From an uncultured Bacteroidales bacterium (GTDB lineage Bacteria; Bacteroidota; Bacteroidia; Bacteroidales; WCHB1-69): 8,160 bases of DNA. A program made the position numbers and the translations under genes. The stretch spans positions 1-8,160 of the forward strand of contig CALDIA010000188.1 of assembly GCA_937901455.1 (NCBI GenBank), written 5' to 3'. This document shows, piece after piece, positions 1 through 7,099 of the stretch; the stretch's first letter is position 1; the number at the start of each line of letters is the position of its first letter. The notes under the pieces are model-generated. The model was not told where the DNA came from. It did no database searches and saw only the letters and a program-made list of their open reading frames with translations.

Positions 1-38
1 CCTGTTTGGTCTGAATCATCGCTCATTCAAATTTGCCG

Positions 39-68
39 CAAATATACAAATAATTCTTTGAATGACAA
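39..68 (-). promoter_or_regulatory. Bacteroidales-type promoter reading off the left edge
   Basis: On the minus strand a TATATTTG matches the Bacteroidales -7 consensus TAnnTTTG (positions 46 to 39). A TTG at 68 to 66 lies 19 bases upstream, the usual spacing for the -33 element. Transcription would start near position 32 and run left out of the window. An ATG at 26-24 opens a reading frame (MSDDSDQT...) and another lies at 19-17 (MIQTKQ...). The true start may be either of these or beyond the edge, so no gene is called. Confidence 0.5.
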
Positions 69-227
69 TGGGTTGCAAAAGATTTTTTTTTGTAAAAAGT
101 TCATCTGTCGCACATTGGCAGAAACAGGGATTTCGGGGGCGGTTTTTAGCGGATTTTTGTTCATACGAATCTGTTAATCAGGGAAAAATAATTAGAAGTC
201 CCCTATAATAATCAACAGGGCAAAAGT

Positions 228-251
228 ACAACCCTTCAGTGAAAGGATTGT
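228..251 (-). terminator. weak hairpin downstream of the first AraC gene
   Basis: Nine-base arms (228-236 and 243-251) pair with one C/A mismatch around a six-base loop, about 22 bases past the stop codon of the minus-strand AraC gene. On the minus strand the stem is followed by only a short T run (TACTTTTG). It is therefore a poor rho-independent terminator, and its role is uncertain. Confidence 0.3.
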
Positions 252-273
252 TGCATAAAAGGCAGTGATTTTT

Positions 274-1155
274 TCAAAAAGTGCGGTTTGAACTTATTTG
301 TCGTCGGTATTCCAGTGGGGATATACCGGTCTTGCTCTTGAAGAAGCGGCCCAGCACCGACTGATCAGAAAAATTAAGCTTGTCAGCGATTTGTTGTACC
401 GTATCGTGTGTGGAGCGCAACTCGATTTTGATTTCCAGCACCATGTAGTCGTCAATAGCCTGCTTAGGCGTTGTGTTCAACAATGTCCGGAAAGTCTGCG
501 AAAGATGTCTTTCGGAAATGCAGAGTTGGCTGGCGTACCACCGCACGGACCGGTGTTCGCAGTAGTGCACCAACAGCAGTTGCCAGAAGCGCTTGACCAA
601 CCGGTCGCCGGCACTTGTATAGCTCTTCTTTCGTTCCCCGATGTAGTCGCGCATCTTGTCATAGAAAGCCATGTAAAAACATTGGATGATGTTGACGATA
701 ATCTGGTGTCGATGGGTGTTGCCCGTGTCGTCATACACCACCTGCATCATGCCGAAAGTGCATCTGTTGGCCTTCTGTTCTTGGTCGGTAGCCAATGGAT
801 ACGGCTCTGCCTCGGAGATATAATCGAGGAAGGCGCTGGGAAGATGCAAGGTAACCTCATCGAACAGTGGTGGAGGGCACACACAATAGCACACCAGAAA
901 GTCTTCGGAAGGCTCCAAGATCTGTATTACGCTGTCAGGAAGCAGCGTCCACTCCATATTCTGTTTAAAATCAAAGGATTCCATATTCCGCTGAACTTTA
1001 GCATAACCACTCACGCAGAACATGATGAAGGCGTTTCTGGTTCGCCGTGGGTGCTGCTGGAACCACTCCATGCGATCCTGTCGCATCAAGAAGGTCTCTT
1101 TTAGTGCTGTAGCATAAGGGTATTCACTAACTATTCTGGATGTTTGGTATGGCAT
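274..1155 (-). CDS. AraC-family transcriptional regulator, divergent from the efflux operon
   Basis: This 293-residue protein is a DNA-binding regulator acting in the cytoplasm. The C-terminal third is a clear AraC/XylS double helix-turn-helix domain. The first HTH covers about residues 204-226 (WYASQLCISERHLSQTF). The second covers about 252-275 and is followed by the family signature around FFKSKTGISPLEYRR (271-285). The N-terminal 195 or so residues form the presumed sensor or dimerisation part and match no family I can name. They contain a CxCxC cluster at Cys89, Cys91 and Cys93, plus Cys47, Cys132 and Cys159. Length is normal for the family. The ATG at 1155 sits just downstream of a minus-strand TAnnTTTG element. 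The gene is divergent from the membrane-fusion protein gene across 152 bases, the usual position for a local regulator of an efflux operon. Family assignment is firm; control of the pump is inferred from position. Confidence 0.9.
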   Translation of the reverse strand: MPYQTSRIVSEYPYATALKETFLMRQDRMEWFQQHPRRTRNAFIMFCVSGYAKVQRNMESFDFKQNMEWTLLPDSVIQILEPSEDFLVCYCVCPPPLFDEVTLHLPSAFLDYISEAEPYPLATDQEQKANRCTFGMMQVVYDDTGNTHRHQIIVNIIQCFYMAFYDKMRDYIGERKKSYTSAGDRLVKRFWQLLLVHYCEHRSVRWYASQLCISERHLSQTFRTLLNTTPKQAIDDYMVLEIKIELRSTHDTVQQIADKLNFSDQSVLGRFFKSKTGISPLEYRRQISSNRTF

Positions 1156-1170
1156 ATACTAATCTTTTTG

Positions 1171-1178
1171 CAAAGATA
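1171..1178 (-). promoter_or_regulatory. -7 promoter element of the divergent AraC gene
   Basis: The minus strand reads TATCTTTG, an exact TAnnTTTG. It lies 16 bases before the ATG at 1155, so the leader would be very short. No TTG or TTTG is found at 19-21 bases upstream, so the -33 element is weak or absent. Confidence 0.55.
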
Positions 1179-1189
1179 TAAAAAATATC
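1175..1189. promoter_or_regulatory. inverted repeat over the AraC promoter (possible operator)
   Basis: GATAT (1175-1179) and ATATC (1185-1189) form a perfect inverted repeat with a five-base A spacer. It overlaps the left end of the AraC gene's -7 element. A protein bound here could repress that gene. It is AT-rich, so chance is a real alternative. Confidence 0.3.
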
Positions 1190-1195
1190 AACAAC

Positions 1196-1242
1196 TTCCG
1201 ATTTTGCACATTTTTGTGCGTTTCCTGCTGAAGGATTTCCGA
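1196..1242. promoter_or_regulatory. repeat-rich candidate control region between AraC gene and efflux operon
   Basis: The hexamer TTCCGA occurs twice in the same orientation, at 1196-1201 and 1237-1242, with starts 41 bases apart (close to four helical turns). A third partial copy, TTCC, lies at 1222-1225. Between them is a perfect inverted repeat, GCACA (1206-1210) and TGTGC (1215-1219), with a four-base spacer. The second TTCCGA ends 11 bases before the operon's -7 element, where an activator could contact RNA polymerase. AraC-family proteins commonly bind direct repeats. Function is inferred from position and symmetry. Confidence 0.4.
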
Positions 1243-1253
1243 AGAAATGGCCT

Positions 1254-1261
1254 TACTTTTG
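1254..1261 (+). promoter_or_regulatory. -7 promoter element of the efflux operon
   Basis: TACTTTTG matches the Bacteroidales TAnnTTTG element exactly. It lies 46 bases before the ATG of the membrane-fusion protein, giving a leader of roughly 40 AT-rich bases. At the -33 distance the sequence is AAGG or TGAA rather than TTTG, so the promoter probably needs help from an activator. Confidence 0.55.
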
Positions 1262-1307
1262 CATTTTTATTTATAGAAATATACAAAACACTGAATTACA
1301 ATAAAAT

Positions 1308-2393
1308 ATGGTAAAGAAAATTCTATTCTTCGCGGTAGTGGTAGTATTGCTTTGCGCTTGTCACAAAAAAGATCAGCAGCCGCACGCAACTACCCACAAG
1401 ACAATGGAGATTGACACACAAACTGTTACTATGACCGGCACCTATTCGGCCGCGATACAGGGCAAGCAGGACATTGCCATTCTTCCGCAGGTAGGCGGAT
1501 TCATCACCAAGGTATGCGTCACGGAGGGACAACGTGTGGCCACTGGTCAGACCCTCTTTGAGATTGACCGCGTGAACTTCGAGGCGGCGCTCCGGGTTGC
1601 GGAGGCCAACGTAAAAGCTGCCGAAGCTCTCGTAGCCACCAATCAATTGACTTATGACAGCAAAAAGACCCTTTTTGCACAAAATGTTATTTCGCAGTAC
1701 GACCTACAGGTAGCGGAGAATGCCCTGCTTACCGCCAAGGCTCAGCTCGCCCAGGCGCAGGCAGGTGTCACCAACGCCCGTAAAAACCTGAGCTACACGC
1801 TTGTGAAATCACCCTGCAATGGGGTGATCGGACGGCTACCCTTCCGTGCCGGCACTCTCGCCTCCCCGCAGATGCCCGAACCATTAACCACGGTCAGTGA
1901 CAACTCCGACATGTATGTCTATTTTTCCATGAATGAGGCTCAGATGCTCTCATTGGTGAAACAATACGGTTCAGTGGAGACTGCTCTTCGCGAGCTTCCA
2001 GACGTGAAACTTCAACTGTGTGACGGCACGCCTTACGAGCAGGATGGGCGAATAGAAAGTATGAGCGGCGTGATTGACAAGCAGACTGGGTCCATTTCCG
2101 TACGGGCTGTATTTCCGAATCCTGGCAAACTACTGCTGTCAGGCGGGTCCTGCAACATACTGATCCCTTTGGTTCGTGAGCATGTCATAATCATCCCGCA
2201 AGAGAGCACCTATGAAATTCAAAACAAGGTTTATGTCTATCGTGTGGTGAATGGCAAAGCCCTGGCAACCATTGTGGAAGTGGAACCCATGCCTGATGGC
2301 AAACACTATATTGTAAACAAAGGACTGAAAGTCGGAGATGTCATCATTGCAGAAGGCGCTGGTCTGGTGAAGGAAGGAGATCCCGTGTTATGA
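1308..2393 (+). CDS. RND efflux periplasmic adaptor (membrane-fusion protein), lipoprotein
   Basis: This 361-residue adaptor joins the inner-membrane pump to the outer-membrane channel. Residues 1-17 form a lipoprotein signal peptide: two lysines, a hydrophobic stretch, then LCAC with Cys18 as the lipidated residue. The Cys at the -2 position is unusual but tolerated. The mature protein shows HlyD/AcrA-type order: first lipoyl half about 55-88 (LPQVGGFITKVCVTEGQRV), an alpha-helical hairpin rich in A, Q and K about 90-162, second lipoyl half about 163-197 (VKSPCNGVIGR), a beta-barrel about 203-290, and a membrane-proximal domain about 293-358 ending in KVGDVIIAEG. Length is normal. The ATG is chosen because it directly precedes the signal peptide; no Shine-Dalgarno is seen. 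The stop codon overlaps the pump gene start (ATGA), showing translational coupling. Substrate cannot be read from the sequence. Confidence 0.93.
   Translation: MVKKILFFAVVVVLLCACHKKDQQPHATTHKTMEIDTQTVTMTGTYSAAIQGKQDIAILPQVGGFITKVCVTEGQRVATGQTLFEIDRVNFEAALRVAEANVKAAEALVATNQLTYDSKKTLFAQNVISQYDLQVAENALLTAKAQLAQAQAGVTNARKNLSYTLVKSPCNGVIGRLPFRAGTLASPQMPEPLTTVSDNSDMYVYFSMNEAQMLSLVKQYGSVETALRELPDVKLQLCDGTPYEQDGRIESMSGVIDKQTGSISVRAVFPNPGKLLLSGGSCNILIPLVREHVIIIPQESTYEIQNKVYVYRVVNGKALATIVEVEPMPDGKHYIVNKGLKVGDVIIAEGAGLVKEGDPVL
2374..2379 (+). promoter_or_regulatory. ribosome binding site for the RND pump gene
   Basis: AAGGAG lies inside the end of the adaptor gene, ten bases before the overlapping ATG at 2390. 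It is the only clear Shine-Dalgarno sequence at a start codon in this window and supports this ATG. Confidence 0.5.
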
Positions 2394-5300
2394 ACGTGAA
2401 AACTTTTATTGACCGTCCGGTCCTCTCCATTGTCATCTCTGTCTTCATCATCCTGTTAGGAATCATTTCATTGACGACACTGCCTGTGGAACAATACCCC
2501 GACATAGCGCCGCCAACCATCGGCGTAATGGCACAATATCCAGGGGCTTCCGCTGATGCCATCCAGAAGTCTGTGGTGGCCCCCTTGGAGGAGGCTATCA
2601 ATGGCGTAGAGAACATGATATACATGACCTCTACGGTCAGCAACAGTGGGTCGGCAGAGATTTTTGTATATTTCCGACAGGGGTCAGATGCAGACATGGC
2701 GCAAGTGAACGTGCAAAACCGCGTGGCTCAGGCTTCCGGCCTCTTGCCTGCGGAAGTGAACCAGATTGGTGTCACCACATATAAACGCCAGCCCTCTACA
2801 GTGCGGGCCTTTGCACTCTACAGTCCTAAAGGCACCTATGACGAGGACTTCATCTCCAACTATATCAACATCACCATCAAGCCTGAGCTGCAGCGTATTG
2901 CGGGTGTAGGAAACGTAGTGGTGTTTGGTGGTGATTACTCCATGCGCATTTGGCTCGACCCTGCCAAGATGGCACAATACGGGCTGGTGCCTACCGATAT
3001 AGTGGCCGTGCTCGGAGAACAGAACATTGAGATGGCAACAGGCTCATTCGGTTCCAATTACGACCAAGCGTTCCAATATTATATGAAGTACCGGGGCCGT
3101 CGCGTTACAGAAGAAGAGTTCGGCGACATGGTGATTCAAACGCTACCCACTGGCGAGGAACTCCGGCTTAAAGATGTGGCCAAGATGGAGCTGGGCCTGA
3201 GCGACTACAACTACACCAGCCGTGTGATGGGCAGTCCAGGCATTGCGGCGATGGTCTTTCAGGTGGCCGGATCCAACGCCACGCAGATCAATCTGGACAT
3301 CGACAAGCTGTTCGCTCAGTTGGAGAAGGATATGCCTAACGATCTGAAATTGGAGACATTGGAGGATACAAACGAGTTTCTTTTCGCCTCTATCAAGAAT
3401 GTGGTGGTATCCTTAATTATAGCCATCTTCTTGGTAGTGTTGGTAGTCTATTTCTTCCTGCAGGATTTCCGGGCCACGATGGTGCCCACCATTGGCATCA
3501 TCGTGTCGCTCGTGGGTACGTTTGCCTTCATCAAGGTGGCAGGATTTACTCTTAACCTTCTAACGCTCTTTGCATTGGTATTGGTTATCGGCACAGTGGT
3601 GGATAACAGTATCGTGGTGGTAGAGGCCGTTCAAGCGCGTTTTGACGCGGGCTACAGATCGGCGTACAAAGCATCTGTGGATGCCATGGGCGGGCTAACA
3701 GCGGCATTGTTCACTACCACCCTTGTCTTCATGGCCGTGTTCATCCCGGTCTCCTTCATGGGTGGTACCACGGGCATTTTCTACACCGAGTTCGGTTTGA
3801 CGATGGCAGTGGCCGTGGGCATTTCGTTTATCTCAGCCCTTACGCTTAGTCCCGCCTTGTGTGCCCTGATGCTCAAGCCCAATCCTGAAGAGGGGGAAGG
3901 CAGCCGCATTGCACAACGAGTTCGACAGGCCTACAAGACATCCTATGATGCACTCATCAAACGTTATACCAAATGGGCTATGGTCTTCATCCGCCGCAAG
4001 TGGCTTGTGTGGGGCAGCATCGGAGTGGCAACCGCATTGCTGATATTCTTCCTGAGCACCACCAAGACGGGATTGGTGCCTGATGAGGACATCGGTGTGG
4101 TACTGGTGGATGTGACCACCCCTGTGGGCAGCAGCGTAAAGCAGACAGCGCACATCATGAACGAGATTGACTCCTGCATTGCCGACATCCCGGAAATCCA
4201 ACTCCGCAACACGGTGACAGGAACGGGCATTATCTCAGGAACGGGCAACAATATGGGACAAATCATCATCAAGTTGAAAGACTGGAGCGAACGGAAGGGC
4301 AAGCATAGCGATGTACAAGGAGTGATGCAGGAGGTGTATGCCCGCACTTCCAGTGTAAAGAACGCCCGTGTATTCGTGATGGCTCCGGGCATGATTCCTG
4401 GATACGGCATGGGCGGTGGGTTCGAGTTCCATGTACAGGACAAGGCAGGCGGTAATGTGCGCGACCTCTACGACGTTACCATGCAGTTCCTCGGTGCTTT
4501 GAACCAGCGCCCAGAGATTGCAGCGGCATACTCCTCATATAATATTGATTATCCGCAGTTCTTGGTGGATGTGGATGCAGCGAGATGCAAGCGTGCCGGT
4601 GTTTCCCCAGCCGAAGTGTTGAGCACCTTAGGCGGCTATTACGGTGGCATATACGCTTCCAACTTCAACAGATTCTCGAAAGTTTATCGTGTAATGATAC
4701 AGGCATCACCCGAACATGTGCACGACGAGGCGTCACTGCAGAATGTCTTTGTCCGTTTGCATAACGGTCAGATGGCACCCATTAGCCAATTCATCACGAT
4801 CACAAAAGTGTATGACCCCCTGGTACTCAACCGTTTTAACCTCTACACGTCCATCGGAATCAACGGCAACATGGCAGACGGTTACTCTTCCGGCGAGGCC
4901 ATCAAGGCTATCAAGGAAGTGGCCGAACAGACCCTTCCAAGGGGCTATGGCATCGACTTCTCCGGCATCACCCGTGAGGAGGAAAGTTCCGGTTCTGGCA
5001 ATACAGCGGTCATTTTCGTAATCTGTATTATCTTCATTTACTTGGTGATGGCAGCGTTATACGAGTCGTTTTTCATCCCCTTCGCGGTTATTCTGTCTGT
5101 ACCCTTCGGCTTGCTCGGCTCGTTCTTGTTCGCCCGTATGTTCGGGTTGGAAAACAACATCTACTTGCAAGTGGGATTGATCATGTTAATAGGATTGTTG
5201 TCAAAGACAGCCATCCTGCTCACTGAGTACGCCACACAGTGTCGTCAGGCTGGCATGTCTCTAAAACAGAGTGCATTCTTTGCCGCCAAGATGCGTATGC

Positions 5301-5596
5301 GTCCTATATTAATGACCGCGCTGACAATGATATTCGGCATGATGCCCCTGATGTTCGCCTCAGGCGTCGGTGCGAACGGCAACCGTACCATCGGTGCGGG
5401 CGCGGTGGGTGGCGAGCTGGTTGGCACACTTGCCCTGCTCTTCATTGTGCCTGCACTATTTGTCATCTTCCAAGGCATTCAAGAAAAATTCAAACCCATC
5501 GAGTTCAAGCCCTCCGACGACCCGCTGATCCAGCATGAGATGGAACTCATTGAGGAATATACCAAGCACCGTAACAAAACTGGAGAGAAGATATGA
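2390..5596 (+). CDS. RND efflux pump, inner-membrane permease (HAE1/AcrB type)
   Basis: This 1068-residue proton-driven drug/H+ antiporter forms the motor of the tripartite exporter. Length and layout match AcrB (1049 residues): TM1 about 10-31, a large periplasmic porter loop to about 335, TM2-TM6 from about 338 to 490, a long cytoplasmic link, TM7 about 538-556, a second periplasmic loop to about 870, then TM8-TM12 ending near 1040. Family hallmarks include PVEQYPDIAPPTI near the N-terminus, the TM10 lysine in GLLSKTAILLTEY (Lys939, equivalent to AcrB Lys940), and RMRPILMT (969-976) with the arginine equivalent to AcrB Arg971. The TM4 relay reads VVDNSIVVVEA: Asp405 aligns with AcrB Asp407, but the AcrB Asp408 position is Asn406. 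This is real in the DNA (GAT AAC). It may mark a natural subfamily or altered proton coupling. The gene overlaps the adaptor by four bases and is followed after 43 bases by the channel gene. Drug range is not predictable here. Confidence 0.95.
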   Translation: MNVKTFIDRPVLSIVISVFIILLGIISLTTLPVEQYPDIAPPTIGVMAQYPGASADAIQKSVVAPLEEAINGVENMIYMTSTVSNSGSAEIFVYFRQGSDADMAQVNVQNRVAQASGLLPAEVNQIGVTTYKRQPSTVRAFALYSPKGTYDEDFISNYINITIKPELQRIAGVGNVVVFGGDYSMRIWLDPAKMAQYGLVPTDIVAVLGEQNIEMATGSFGSNYDQAFQYYMKYRGRRVTEEEFGDMVIQTLPTGEELRLKDVAKMELGLSDYNYTSRVMGSPGIAAMVFQVAGSNATQINLDIDKLFAQLEKDMPNDLKLETLEDTNEFLFASIKNVVVSLIIAIFLVVLVVYFFLQDFRATMVPTIGIIVSLVGTFAFIKVAGFTLNLLTLFALVLVIGTVVDNSIVVVEAVQARFDAGYRSAYKASVDAMGGLTAALFTTTLVFMAVFIPVSFMGGTTGIFYTEFGLTMAVAVGISFISALTLSPALCALMLKPNPEEGEGSRIAQRVRQAYKTSYDALIKRYTKWAMVFIRRKWLVWGSIGVATALLIFFLSTTKTGLVPDEDIGVVLVDVTTPVGSSVKQTAHIMNEIDSCIADIPEIQLRNTVTGTGIISGTGNNMGQIIIKLKDWSERKGKHSDVQGVMQEVYARTSSVKNARVFVMAPGMIPGYGMGGGFEFHVQDKAGGNVRDLYDVTMQFLGALNQRPEIAAAYSSYNIDYPQFLVDVDAARCKRAGVSPAEVLSTLGGYYGGIYASNFNRFSKVYRVMIQASPEHVHDEASLQNVFVRLHNGQMAPISQFITITKVYDPLVLNRFNLYTSIGINGNMADGYSSGEAIKAIKEVAEQTLPRGYGIDFSGITREEESSGSGNTAVIFVICIIFIYLVMAALYESFFIPFAVILSVPFGLLGSFLFARMFGLENNIYLQVGLIMLIGLLSKTAILLTEYATQCRQAGMSLKQSAFFAAKMRMRPILMTALTMIFGMMPLMFASGVGANGNRTIGAGAVGGELVGTLALLFIVPALFVIFQGIQEKFKPIEFKPSDDPLIQHEMELIEEYTKHRNKTGEKI

Positions 5597-5639
5597 TTAG
5601 TGTTTATTATTTTAGTAATTTGTAGTAAGTAGTATCAAG
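5597..5639 (+). other. short gap inside the operon
   Basis: These 43 AT-rich bases separate the pump and channel genes. They show no terminator hairpin and no clear Shine-Dalgarno sequence or -7 element, so the channel gene is most simply read as part of the same transcript. Confidence 0.5.
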
Positions 5640-7082
5640 ATGCAGATTTTAAAAGATATTTCCCTCAAGCAGCCTCGGAAAGGCAAAACGCACAAAGTGC
5701 ATGTAACCCCACACAAGGCACTGCCGCAGTGTGGAGTCAGATACTGTGCACAGATTCTCATCACCTCGCTCTTTGTAGCCGTCTTGTGCTCGGGATGCGG
5801 CATCTATGGCAAATATAAACGACCGACACATGTGACGGCCGAGCACCTCTATGGAATTGGCGTAACCGAATCTTCAGATTCCGCCAACTTGGCATCCCTT
5901 TCGTGGCGGGAGATCTTCACAGACCCGAATTTGCAAGTGTTAATCGACAGTGGGCTTGCCCGCAACACCGACCTCAAGTCGCTGGACTTCACCGTGAAGC
6001 AGGCCGAGGCCGGCTACAAGGCTGCCAAATTAGCCTTCGTGCCAGGGTTCACTTTCGTGCCGCAGGGCGGATACAACATCTCCGACAATGCGCCAGGCTG
6101 GAGCTATGCCATTCCCATAGCCATGGATTGGGAAATAGACCTCTTCGGCAAACAGCTTAACCAAAAGCGTAAGGCTGGCGCTGCACTCTTGATGACACAA
6201 GACGTGCGCGAGGCAGCCCAAACACAAATTGTGGCCACTATCGCCTCGCTCTATTTTCAGTTGTTGGCCCTTGACGGACAACTTGCAGTGACCGATTCCG
6301 CTGCCAACAAATGGCAGGAGACCGTGCGTGTCATGCGGCTGATGAAAGACGCAGGCATGATGAACGAGGTGAGTGTCAGTCAAACCGAGGCCACCTGCTA
6401 TGCCGTGGAGGCCGGTGTGGTGGATATACAAAAAGCTATCCGATCGGTAGAAAATGCACTCTGCCTCATCTTGAAACAGACCCCTCATCCAATTCCGCGT
6501 GGATCCATCGGCATACAAGTCTTACCTCAGGAATTAAGCGTCGGGGTGTCGGCACAATTGTTGGCCAACCGTCCAGACGTACGGCAAGCGGAGCACAACT
6601 TGGAACAGTATTTCTACGGAGTGCAACATGCCCGCTCTATGTTCTATCCCTCTATACGGATTGATGCCACTGGCCTCTATGCTGGGGCATTCATTCCATC
6701 CCTGATTGGACAGTTGGCACAACCCATCTTTGCACATGGCGGCTTGAAAGCAAACTTGGACATTGCCAAGGCTCAATATGAGCAGGCTTTACTGGCATTT
6801 GAACAGAAACTACTGCAAGCAGGAAACGAAGTAAACGAAGCACTGGTGCAATGTCAAACCGCCAGAACCAAACACGAGAAACACATCCAACAGGTTAATG
6901 CTTTGCAACAGGCCGTGAATTATACCCAATTGACAATGACGAACGGACATACCACCTATTTGGACATCATCTATGCCCAACAATCCCTGTTGGATGCACA
7001 AACCGCCCAAATCAACGACTGGCTGGAGGAAGCGCAAGGAGTAGTGCGACTCTACCAAGCGTTAGGCGGAGGAGTACGATAA
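5640..7082 (+). CDS. outer-membrane factor lipoprotein (NodT/OprM family) of the efflux system
   Basis: This 480-residue protein is the trimeric outer-membrane exit duct of the pump. The mature part shows the two-fold repeat of the TolC/OprM family. The second repeat has the signature LLANRPDVRQAE (307-318, usually LLxRRPDVxxAE), and the C-terminus has TTYLDIIYAQQSLLDAQ followed by VVRLYQALGGG, as in OprM. A hydrophobic stretch from about 37 to 49 is followed by CSGC, making Cys53 the likely lipidated residue, with GIYGKYKRP after it as is usual in Bacteroidales homologues. Two things are odd. About 36 mostly polar and basic residues precede the signal core, much more than a normal signal peptide, and Cys50 occupies the lipobox -3 position. 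The only alternative starts seen are non-ATG, such as GTG at 5697, so the ATG is kept with caution. The segment between Gly349 and Pro362 also looks shorter than in typical members. It ends 17 bases from the convergent AraC gene. Confidence 0.92.
   Translation: MQILKDISLKQPRKGKTHKVHVTPHKALPQCGVRYCAQILITSLFVAVLCSGCGIYGKYKRPTHVTAEHLYGIGVTESSDSANLASLSWREIFTDPNLQVLIDSGLARNTDLKSLDFTVKQAEAGYKAAKLAFVPGFTFVPQGGYNISDNAPGWSYAIPIAMDWEIDLFGKQLNQKRKAGAALLMTQDVREAAQTQIVATIASLYFQLLALDGQLAVTDSAANKWQETVRVMRLMKDAGMMNEVSVSQTEATCYAVEAGVVDIQKAIRSVENALCLILKQTPHPIPRGSIGIQVLPQELSVGVSAQLLANRPDVRQAEHNLEQYFYGVQHARSMFYPSIRIDATGLYAGAFIPSLIGQLAQPIFAHGGLKANLDIAKAQYEQALLAFEQKLLQAGNEVNEALVQCQTARTKHEKHIQQVNALQQAVNYTQLTMTNGHTTYLDIIYAQQSLLDAQTAQINDWLEEAQGVVRLYQALGGGVR
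5719..5731 (+). repeat. small inverted repeat inside the channel gene's 5' end
   Basis: CACTG (5719-5723) and CAGTG (5727-5731) flank CCG. A competing outer pair exists: CCACAC (5709-5714) with GTGTGG (5729-5734). Both fall in the codons for the unusual N-terminal extension, upstream of the signal core. They could fold in the mRNA, but there is no evidence of a function. Confidence 0.3.
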
Positions 7083-7099
7083 GGATTTCTATATGATAA

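Larger units (their letters stand above)
1..273. other. AT-rich intergenic region with no supported gene
   Basis: This stretch lies between the end of the first AraC gene and the left edge. It holds a minus-strand promoter near 39-68, a weak hairpin at 228-251, and a run of nine T at 83-91. The heptamer AACAGGG occurs at 123-129 and 214-220, and CTGTT (171-175) is repeated in inverted form as AACAG (214-218) around an inner GGGA/TCCC pair. I see no RNA gene or convincing protein gene here. Confidence 0.6.

Noticed and set aside
27..164. A 45-codon minus-strand frame starting at the ATG at 164-162 and ending in ...LFVYLRQI.
   Set aside because: Its last codons are made of the TATATTTG promoter element and its surroundings. 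The composition is AT-rich and lysine/phenylalanine heavy, and no ribosome binding site is seen. It is most likely a chance frame through a promoter region.
221..228. A minus-strand TACTTTTG that fits the -7 consensus.
   Set aside because: There is no -33 element at the right distance and no gene start close downstream. It also overlaps the hairpin behind the AraC gene.
298..1104. A 268-codon open frame on the plus strand, antisense to the first AraC gene.
   Set aside because: It lies entirely inside a gene with a clear AraC domain on the other strand, and its translation resembles no known protein and has no domain pattern. It is a by-product of codon bias.
3833..4443. Minus-strand frames of 120-160 codons inside the pump gene.
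   Set aside because: They are antisense shadows of an intact 1068-codon RND gene with family motifs throughout.
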